Assembly (NCBI RefSeq): GCF_005144885.1
Contig: NZ_CP039690.1
Coordinates: 1,674,001-1,738,000 of the forward strand
Reading direction: 5' to 3'
From: Phreatobacter stygius
Lineage (GTDB): Bacteria; Pseudomonadota; Alphaproteobacteria; Rhizobiales; Phreatobacteraceae
DNA length: 64,000 nucleotides
The notes below the pieces were generated by a model that searched no databases, had not been told where the DNA came from, and was given only the letters and a program-made list of their open reading frames with translations. Of the stretch, positions 58,138 through 64,000 are shown in pieces; positions within the stretch are counted from its first letter, which is position 1, and the number at the start of each line of letters is the position of its first letter. Both the position numbers and the translations under genes were made by a program.

Positions 58138-59523
58138 TTAGGCGAACAATTGGTCCTGCCGCAAACGCAGGCCGAAAAGCGTCGACCGGTCGTCGACCAC
58201 GATGTCCTCGAGCCGGATCGGCTCGCCGGCCCTGACCGCGCGCGCCAGCGGCCGGTCGGCGACGAGGTAGAACGGCGCCGGCCGGTCGGCGGCCAGCGAC
58301 GCGGCCGGCCGCATCTCGGCGCCGACGCCGTCGATCGTGTGGTGATGGCCCGACGCGGTCAGCACGGTGCCGGCGGCGAGATCCCGTTCGGCCACCGCCA
58401 CCAGGTCGATTCGCGGCCGGTAGTCGTCGCCATGACCCGAGCGGCCGAGGCCGGCGGCATCAAGAATGCTGGTCGCCGCTTCCAGGCCCAGAATATGGCG
58501 CGGCAGATAGAGCATGGCGGTATCGCCGGAAGCGCTGACCGTATGGCCCTTCCGGGCCAGCATGTCCCAGCTGATCCGATCCTGGCACCTGACCACGATG
58601 AACACGCCGCCGGCAAAGCTTGCTTCGTCCGGCGCGCGCAAATGGTGGAACACGTCGAGCCGGCGCGCGCCGCCGAGCAGGCCACCCTGGTGCCGCTCGG
58701 CGAACAGGCCAGCGACCTCCGGGATGCGCGCCACCGGCGCGTGGAAATCGGCGCGGTCCGGATCGAAGCCGGTGGCATTGGCCACCAGCGTCAGTTCGCA
58801 GAGATCCGGCACGGCGCGCAGCCGAAAGCGCTCGCCGATCAGCCGTTCGCGCGCGGCGCTGACCTCTCTTGGATCGCGCGCGCCGATATCCCATGCGCCG
58901 ATCAATTCCGGCAGCGGCCGGCTGACCTCATTGCTGGTCAGGGTGCCGCGCGCGCGATCGAAAACGAAGTCGTATTCGCTCGATTTGCCGGCCGCGACGA
59001 TCTCCAGGCCGAGCACCTCGGCCCAACTGATCAGGCCGATCAGCAGGCTCGGCTGGTCGCCGTCGACCGGCGTGACCACCAGGCCGCGATCGCGCGCGAT
59101 AAGGGCGAGCCCCGGCCCGCAGACGCTGTCGGTCTCTTTCGTGACCAGCGCGACATGCCGGCCGGCCTCGATCGCCAGAAGCGCGTGGCGGGCGGCGGCC
59201 TCCGGATGGCCGGTCGCCTCGACCAGCACCTGGAACGGCAGGTCGATGACCGTCTCGAGCGAACCGGCGGCGACGAACAGCCCGTCGGCCCAGGCCGATG
59301 CGGCAGCCCGCGCGTCGCGGCAGACACGGATCCGCTCGGCCGCAACGCCCGACAGCTGGAGCGCCTTGGCCGCCGTCTCGCCATCGCGATCGACCGCGAT
59401 GCGCGCACCCATCAGCCCGACATGCTGGCCTTGCGCGATGAAGCTCTGGCCGAAGCCGCCGGTGCCGATGATGCAGGTCTCGACCGGCGTTCGGATGCCG
59501 GAATAATGGCTGTGAAAATTCAT
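58138..59523 (-). CDS. Rossmann-fold oxidoreductase with C-terminal SAF domain (homoserine dehydrogenase-like)
   Basis: A 461-aa protein. The N-terminal NAD(P) fold has VETCIIGTGGFGQSFIAQGQ, then LVEATGHPEAAARHALLAIE and HVALVTKETDSVCGPGLALI. The middle part has SYDFVFDRARGTL-like sequence. The C-terminal SAF domain (about 385-461) has AVAERDLAAGTVLTASGHHH and PLARAVRAGEPIRLEDIVVD. This architecture often neighbours PdxA2-like genes. A role as a dehydrogenase or reductive lyase for a hydroxy-acid substrate is inferred. ATG 59523 opens MNFHSHYSGIR. Divergent from the PdxA2-like gene. Confidence 0.8.
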   Translation of the reverse strand: MNFHSHYSGIRTPVETCIIGTGGFGQSFIAQGQHVGLMGARIAVDRDGETAAKALQLSGVAAERIRVCRDARAAASAWADGLFVAAGSLETVIDLPFQVLVEATGHPEAAARHALLAIEAGRHVALVTKETDSVCGPGLALIARDRGLVVTPVDGDQPSLLIGLISWAEVLGLEIVAAGKSSEYDFVFDRARGTLTSNEVSRPLPELIGAWDIGARDPREVSAARERLIGERFRLRAVPDLCELTLVANATGFDPDRADFHAPVARIPEVAGLFAERHQGGLLGGARRLDVFHHLRAPDEASFAGGVFIVVRCQDRISWDMLARKGHTVSASGDTAMLYLPRHILGLEAATSILDAAGLGRSGHGDDYRPRIDLVAVAERDLAAGTVLTASGHHHTIDGVGAEMRPAASLAADRPAPFYLVADRPLARAVRAGEPIRLEDIVVDDRSTLFGLRLRQDQLFA

Positions 59524-59602
59524 CGGGCGACCGGCGTCCTCTCGCGCTTGTCCTTGCACACGGCAGTTTGACTGGGCGCCTTGACCCGCCTCTTGATCTC
59601 TG

Positions 59603-59623
59603 TTCTGGATATTGCATACAGAA
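59603..59623. promoter_or_regulatory. imperfect palindrome in the divergent SAF/pdxA2 promoter region
   Basis: TTCTG-GATATTGCATA-CAGAA has perfect outer 5-bp arms and partly matching inner bases. It lies midway in the 150-bp gap (59524-59673) between divergent starts. GntR/FCD-type regulators bind sites of this general form, but no cognate regulator adjoins. Confidence 0.4.
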
Positions 59624-59673
59624 TACTGAACACGCAACGTCTCGTCCGCGAGACGGCACGAAAGAGGCGCCCC

Positions 59674-60711
59674 ATGACAGCCAAGGCCGCAACCGCGCCG
59701 CCCACCATTGCCGTCGCCATGGGCGACCCAGCCGGCATCAGCCCGGAATTGCTGGCAAGGCTTCTGGTCGAGCCGGATATCCGGCCGGCTGCCCATTTCG
59801 TGATCTTCGGCGACAGGCGGATCCTCGACGCCGGCGCAGCCGTCGCCAAGGTCGATCCGGCGGTCGAGGTCGTGGCCTCGGACGATGCGGTCCCTGTCGA
59901 CGCCGGTCGTCCGGTGCTGGTCGATATCGGCCATCTCGACCCGGCCGACGTCACGCCGCGCACCGCGACGCTGGCCGGCGGCCGCTTCGCCACCGAGAAT
60001 TTCCGCCGGGCCTTGCGTTTCGCCGCCGGCGGCCGGGCCGATGCGGTGTTCTTCACCCCCTTCAACAAGGCGGCGATGCGTTTTGCCTATCCAGGCTATG
60101 ACGACGAGATCCGCTTCGTCCGCGATGCCATCGGTTATGACGGGCCGGCGAGCGAGTTCAACATCCTGGAAGGCTTGTGGAACGCCCGCGTCACCTCGCA
60201 TATCCCGCTTGGCGAGGTCGCCCGCAACATCAGCGAGGAGCGCATCCTGCGCGCCCTGGCGCTGGCCGATTCCGCCATGCGTTCGGCCGGTTTCGCGTCG
60301 CCGCGCATCGCCGTCGCCGGGCTCAACCCGCATGCCGGCGATGGCGGCAATTTCGGTCGCGAGGAGATCGACATCCTGGAGCCGGCGGTCGCCAAGGCCA
60401 AGGCCCAGGGCTTCAATGTCCAGGGGCCATTCCCGTCCGACACCGTGTTCCTGCGCGCCAGGAACGGCGATTTCGATGCGGTGCTGACCATGTATCATGA
60501 CCAGGGGCAGATCGCGATGAAGCTGATGGGCTTCGACCGCGGCGTCACCCTGATCGGCGGCTTCCCCTTCCCGATCTGCACACCGGCCCATGGCACGGCC
60601 TATGAGATCGCCGGTGAGGGCATTGCCAATCTCGGCGCCAGCCGCGCCGCGCTCATGCTCGCCATCCGCATGGCGACCGAAGGAACCAACCGCCGCCAGG
60701 CCGCGGCCTGA
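59674..60711 (+). CDS. pdxA2: PdxA2-like 4-phospho-hydroxyacid dehydrogenase (4-hydroxythreonine-4-phosphate dehydrogenase family)
   Basis: A 345-aa PdxA-family protein. IAVAMGDPAGISPELLARLL is the N-terminal motif. Metal-ligand His residues occur in TSHIPLGEVA, VAGLNPHAGDGG and TPAHGTAYEIAGEGIAN. MYHDQGQIAMKLMGFDRGV is also family-typical. It sits with a transporter, not with vitamin B6 genes, which points to the PdxA2 group acting in tetronate or related acid catabolism. It oxidises and decarboxylates a 4-phosphorylated hydroxy acid. GAGG precedes ATG 59674. 74 bp before tctC. Confidence 0.86.
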   Translation: MTAKAATAPPTIAVAMGDPAGISPELLARLLVEPDIRPAAHFVIFGDRRILDAGAAVAKVDPAVEVVASDDAVPVDAGRPVLVDIGHLDPADVTPRTATLAGGRFATENFRRALRFAAGGRADAVFFTPFNKAAMRFAYPGYDDEIRFVRDAIGYDGPASEFNILEGLWNARVTSHIPLGEVARNISEERILRALALADSAMRSAGFASPRIAVAGLNPHAGDGGNFGREEIDILEPAVAKAKAQGFNVQGPFPSDTVFLRARNGDFDAVLTMYHDQGQIAMKLMGFDRGVTLIGGFPFPICTPAHGTAYEIAGEGIANLGASRAALMLAIRMATEGTNRRQAAA

Positions 60712-60785
60712 CGGTTTCACCGATCCAGACCGGACGGCCGAACCAACGGCCGCCGGGACCACCAGCACCATCAGGGAGAAGGCTC

Positions 60786-61784
60786 ATGCTCAAACTGGCT
60801 CAACGGATCGGATCGGCGCTGCTCGGCATGGCGCTGACGGCAGGGGTGGCGGATGCCGCCTGGCAGCCCTCGCGCCCGGTCGAATTTGTCGTCACCTCGT
60901 CGCCCGGCGGCGGCACCGACAATTTCGCCCGCGTCGTCCAGTCGATCATTGCCAAATACAAGCTGTTCGACCGGCCGATCGTGGTGGTCAACAAGGGCGG
61001 CGGCTCCGGCGCCGAGGGCTATATCTATGCCCGCACCGTCGCGGCCGATCCGCACAAGCTGATCTTCGGCACCAACAATGCCTATCTGCTGCCCTATGTG
61101 GCGAGGCTCGCCTACAAGCTCACCGATCTCACCCCGGTCGCCGGCATGGCGCTCGACGAATTCGTGCTCTGGGTCAATGGCGGTTCCGAATACCGCTCGG
61201 CGCGCGCCTTTCTCGATGCGGTCAGGGCCCGGCCCGAGGCCATCAAGATGGGCGGCAGCCAGTCGCGCGATACCGACCAGACGCTGACCGGCATGATCGA
61301 GACCGCCGCAAGCGTGAAGTTCATCTATGTGCCGTTCCAGGGCGGCGGCGCGGCGGCCAATCAGCTCGCCGGCGGCCATATCGATTCCAACACCAACAAT
61401 CCCAACGAGAATATCGGCCAGTGGAAGGCCGGCCAGGTGCGCCCGCTCTGCGTCTTCTCGGTCCAGCGGCTGGCCGCCGGCCCCCGGGTCACCGCCGACA
61501 TGGGCTGGGCCGACATTCCGACCTGCCGCGAAGAGGGCATTCCGATCGACCGCTTCCAGATGCCGCGCACGGTCTGGCTGCCGGCCAATGTCCCGGCCGA
61601 CGCCGTCGCCTTTTATGCCGACGTGCTGAAAAAGGTCAGCGAGACGCCGGAGTGGCAGGACTACATTGCCCGTACCGTGCAGACCGGCGTCTTCCTGACC
61701 GGCCCCCGGCTCACCAGCTTCATCACCGACGACGAGGCGAAAAGCCGCGCGGTGTTCGAACAGCAGGGCTGGATCGTCCGCTAG
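60786..61784 (+). CDS. tctC: TctC-type periplasmic receptor of a tripartite tricarboxylate transporter
   Basis: A 332-aa Bug-family receptor. A signal peptide (RIGSALLGMALTAGVADAAW) is followed by PVEFVVTSSPGGGTDNFARV. KADP-type segments and the domain-2 start MGGSQSRDTDQTLTGMIE come next, then VPFQGGGAAANQLAGGHIDS. It delivers a carboxylate to TctAB encoded just downstream. It differs clearly from the orphan receptor at 884-1918 (no Tat signal, different ligand loops). Confidence 0.9.
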   Translation: MLKLAQRIGSALLGMALTAGVADAAWQPSRPVEFVVTSSPGGGTDNFARVVQSIIAKYKLFDRPIVVVNKGGGSGAEGYIYARTVAADPHKLIFGTNNAYLLPYVARLAYKLTDLTPVAGMALDEFVLWVNGGSEYRSARAFLDAVRARPEAIKMGGSQSRDTDQTLTGMIETAASVKFIYVPFQGGGAAANQLAGGHIDSNTNNPNENIGQWKAGQVRPLCVFSVQRLAAGPRVTADMGWADIPTCREEGIPIDRFQMPRTVWLPANVPADAVAFYADVLKKVSETPEWQDYIARTVQTGVFLTGPRLTSFITDDEAKSRAVFEQQGWIVR

Positions 61785-61885
61785 GGGCTGCCGGCTTTGC
61801 CGGATCTCCCGCCTGAGCCACGGCCGTGTCGCGCGCAGCCCAATCCGCTGCGTGCGACCCCCGCCCGCAACGCCCGGAGGACAGC

Positions 61886-62362
61886 ATGATTTCTCGCTTT
61901 CATGCGGAGCTTGCCACCGCGGCGGCCACCGCCGCCTTCGGCCTGGTGATCGCGGTCGGCGCCACCGAATTCGGCATTGGCTGGGGCGGCGCCGGTCCCG
62001 AGCCCGGAACCTTTCCGTTCTATATCGGGCTGCTGATCACGGCCGCCAGCCTGGGCACGCTGGCCCAGTCGGCGGTCCAGCGCGGCACGCTCGGCCAGGT
62101 CTTCCTCACCGCCGGCCAGGTCAAGTCGATCATCCGTTTCGTCCTGCCTTTCGTCGCCTTCGTCGCCGTGTCGGTGTTTCTCGGCCTTTATGTCGCGACC
62201 GCGCTCTACATGTTCGGCACGCTCGCCTTGCAGCGCCACTATCGCTGGCCGACCGCGGCGGCCATCGCTCTCGGCCTGCCGCTGTTCCTCTATCTCGTGC
62301 TTGAGTGGGCCTTCCAGGTCAGCCTCATGAAAGGGCCTCTCGAGGCCGCTCTCGGACTTTGA
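61886..62362 (+). CDS. tctB: TctB-type small membrane subunit of the tripartite transporter
   Basis: A 158-aa protein with four membrane spans (AATAAFGLVIAVGATEFGIG; GTFPFYIGLLITAASLGTLA; VLPFVAFVAVSVFLGLYVAT; AIALGLPLFLYLVLEWAFQ). GPEPGTFPF is a conserved TctB motif. ATG 61886 follows CGGAGG. It lies between receptor and TctA genes in the normal order. Confidence 0.9.
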   Translation: MISRFHAELATAAATAAFGLVIAVGATEFGIGWGGAGPEPGTFPFYIGLLITAASLGTLAQSAVQRGTLGQVFLTAGQVKSIIRFVLPFVAFVAVSVFLGLYVATALYMFGTLALQRHYRWPTAAAIALGLPLFLYLVLEWAFQVSLMKGPLEAALGL

Positions 62363-62372
62363 GGGGCTGGTC

Positions 62373-63893
62373 ATGGACGGACTGAATGCGCTGATCCACG
62401 GTTTCACCGTCGCGCTCACCACCTATCATATTGCGCTGATGATCGCGGGCGTGCTGCTCGGCATCCTGGTCGGCGTGCTGCCGGGCCTTGGCGCGCCCAA
62501 CGGCGTCTCGCTGCTCCTGCCGCTGACCTTCACGATGGACCCGGTCGCCGCCATCATCCTGCTCACCTCGATCTATTGGGGCGCGCTGTTCGGCGGTTCG
62601 ACCACCTCGATCCTGTTCAACATTCCCGGTGAACCGTCATCGGTCGCCACCACCTTCGACGGCTACCCCATGGCCAAGCGCGGTGAGGCCACCGCGGCGC
62701 TCAGCTATGCCTTCCTGTCGGCCGGTTTCGGCGCCCTTCTGGGCATCATCCTGATCACCACGCTGTCGGGTTCGGTCGCCCGCTTCGCCATGCGCTTCTC
62801 CTCGCCCGAGTTCTTCGCGGTCTATTTCCTGGCCTTCGCCAGCTTCGTCGGCCTCGGCAACGCCTCGCCCCTGAAGACCATCATCTCGATCGGCATCGGC
62901 TTCTCGCTCGCCGCCATGGGCATGGATTCGGTCTCCGGCAGCCTCCGGCTGACCTTCGGCCTCGATCAGCTGATCGCCGGCGTCAGCTTCCTGGTCGCGG
63001 TCATTGGCCTGTTCGGCATCGGCGAGCTGATCGTCACCGTCGAGGAAGGCACCAAGCTCAACGGCATCCGCGCCCGCGTATCGTTGCGCGACGTGCTGCG
63101 CACCGCCGCCACTCTGCCACGCTACTGGGTGGCGCTCATCCGCTCCGGCCTGGTCGGCATCTGGATGGGCATCACGCCGGGCGGGCCGACCGCCGCCTCG
63201 TTCATGAGCTACGGCCTGGCGCGCCGCTTCTCGCCCAACCGCGACAAGCTCGGCACCGGTGAACCGGAAGGCATCATCTCGCCCGAGACCGCCGACCATG
63301 CCGCCGGCACCAGCGCCATGCTGCCGATGCTGGCGCTCGGCGTGCCCGGCTCCGCCACCGCCGCCGTCATGCTCGGCGGCCTGATGATCTGGGGGCTCAA
63401 TCCCGGCCCCATGCTGTTCGTCGAGCGGCCGGACTTCGTCTGGGGCCTGATCGCCTCGATGTATCTCTCCAACATCGTCGCGGTCGTGCTGGTGCTCGCC
63501 ACCGTGCCGGCCTTCGCCGCCATCCTGCGCATTCCCTTCGCCATTGTCGGCCCGGCGATCATCGTCATCTGCTTCGTCGGCGCCTATACGGTGGCGAGCC
63601 GCCCCTTCGATCTCTGGCTGGTGCTGGCTTTCGGCGTCGTCGGTTATCTCTTCAAGAAGCTCGACTATCCGATCGCGCCGCTGGTGCTCGCCATGGTCAT
63701 CGGCGACAAGGCCGAGGATGCCTTCCGCCAGTCGCTGATCATGTCCAAGGGTTCGCTCGCCATCTTCTGGTCGAACCCGCTGGTCGCCACCCTGATGGTC
63801 GTCGGCCTGGTGCTGCTCGCCTGGCCGGTGATCGGCCGCCTCCTCGGCCAGGTCCTGGCGGCACCCCGCCCCGATCCTCAGGCTCCCCGCTGA
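62373..63893 (+). CDS. tctA: TctA-type large membrane subunit of the tripartite transporter
   Basis: A 506-aa protein with about twelve membrane spans. The two family loops are GVLPGLGAPNGVSLLLPLTF (about residues 34-53) and its counterpart GITPGGPTAASFMSYGLARR (about 266-285), both of which form the substrate path. FGGSTTSILFNIPGEPSSVA and LPMLALGVPGSATAAVMLGG are also hallmarks. It starts 10 bp after tctB with GAGGGG upstream. Completes a full TctABC importer linked to the PdxA2-like gene. Confidence 0.94.
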   Translation: MDGLNALIHGFTVALTTYHIALMIAGVLLGILVGVLPGLGAPNGVSLLLPLTFTMDPVAAIILLTSIYWGALFGGSTTSILFNIPGEPSSVATTFDGYPMAKRGEATAALSYAFLSAGFGALLGIILITTLSGSVARFAMRFSSPEFFAVYFLAFASFVGLGNASPLKTIISIGIGFSLAAMGMDSVSGSLRLTFGLDQLIAGVSFLVAVIGLFGIGELIVTVEEGTKLNGIRARVSLRDVLRTAATLPRYWVALIRSGLVGIWMGITPGGPTAASFMSYGLARRFSPNRDKLGTGEPEGIISPETADHAAGTSAMLPMLALGVPGSATAAVMLGGLMIWGLNPGPMLFVERPDFVWGLIASMYLSNIVAVVLVLATVPAFAAILRIPFAIVGPAIIVICFVGAYTVASRPFDLWLVLAFGVVGYLFKKLDYPIAPLVLAMVIGDKAEDAFRQSLIMSKGSLAIFWSNPLVATLMVVGLVLLAWPVIGRLLGQVLAAPRPDPQAPR

Positions 63894-64000
63894 GCCCCCA
63901 AGGCTTGTAACCTCCATCGAGGACCTGCATCACCGCATCGATGACGATGCGCTCGCGATCGAAGAGACCTGCATCATTGGGAGCAGAAACGCATGTCGGC
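63894..64000 (+). other. window end; possible start of a further gene
   Basis: After the tctA stop, GACCTGCATCA occurs twice (63922-63932 and 63966-63976). GGGAG (63979-63983) precedes an ATG at 63993 by 9 bases, which could begin another plus-strand gene cut by the window edge. Only two full codons are visible. Confidence 0.25.

Noticed and set aside
59674-60711. Vitamin B6 biosynthesis PdxA
   Set aside because: Its neighbours are a tripartite carboxylate importer and a SAF oxidoreductase, with no ksgA, surA or pdxJ nearby; the catabolic PdxA2 group fits better.
1-64000. tRNA, rRNA, integrase, transposase or phage genes
   Set aside because: I looked for cloverleaf-like segments, rRNA motifs and recombinase motifs and saw none.

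Overview
The window is 64 kb of high-GC DNA with dense operons, frequent 4-base ATGA/GTGA start-stop overlaps and few RNA-level signals. The mix of Bug/TctC solute receptors, Sox genes, a proline-rich OmpA protein, a NodT-type lipoprotein and an autotransporter suggests an alphaproteobacterium, probably Hyphomicrobiales (Rhizobiales). That placement is inferred from gene content, not tested. No rRNA, tRNA, CRISPR array, transposase or phage gene was found.

Layout. (1) 27-5692, minus strand: a tightly coupled catabolic operon (enoyl-CoA hydratase, Gfo/Idh oxidoreductase, D-2-hydroxyacid dehydrogenase, metal-dependent hydrolase), then an orphan Bug receptor and a transglutaminase-like protein. 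It diverges from a LacI-type regulator (5734-6798). (2) 6940-15201, plus strand: a promoter with an 18-bp perfect operator palindrome, a 32-codon leader ORF, and a DppBC/DppDF-type ABC transporter with fused ATPases but no solute-binding protein. CoA-transferase, shikimate-dehydrogenase-like, MaoC and acyl-CoA dehydrogenase genes follow. (3) 15356-18013: an OmpA-family protein with long tandem proline-rich repeats. (4) 18343-27460, minus: a four-gene RND efflux operon (outer-membrane lipoprotein, adaptor, two RND pumps). (5) 27742-34032, minus: eight genes for periplasmic sulfur and molybdenum redox chemistry, namely an IorAB-like molybdenum hydroxylase, a small cytochrome c, a flavocytochrome c sulfide dehydrogenase flavoprotein, and SoxX, SoxY, SoxZ, SoxA. 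No SoxB or SoxCD is present. (6) 34643-37843: an autotransporter flanked by a direct repeat derived from the 3' end of the neighbouring denD-like gene. (7) 37899-40268: denD-like epimerase, NikR and a GntR/FCD regulator.

(8) 40618-45465, minus: a branched-chain-amino-acid-type ABC importer with a fused LivM-LivG gene. (9) 45858-52997, plus: an old-yellow-enzyme homologue, a flavoprotein dehydrogenase, a metallo-beta-lactamase-fold protein with a damaged metal motif, a double EthD protein, a GST, an SDR and a carboxymuconolactone-decarboxylase-family protein. An IclR regulator (53095-53910, minus) closes this part. Together these look like uptake and ring or ketone processing of an unknown cyclic compound. 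(10) 54160-58022: homogentisate degradation (maiA, fahA, hmgA on minus) with a divergent MarR-type regulator and a readable promoter/operator. (11) 58138-63893: a Rossmann/SAF-domain oxidoreductase divergent from a PdxA2-like dehydrogenase and a complete tripartite tricarboxylate transporter (TctC, TctB, TctA), probably for a tetronate-like or other hydroxy acid.

Most novel candidates: the Sox carrier genes joined to a molybdenum hydroxylase instead of SoxB/SoxCD; the receptor-less ABC operon whose leader ORF runs through a hairpin hiding the next gene's ribosome binding site; and the repeat-flanked autotransporter.
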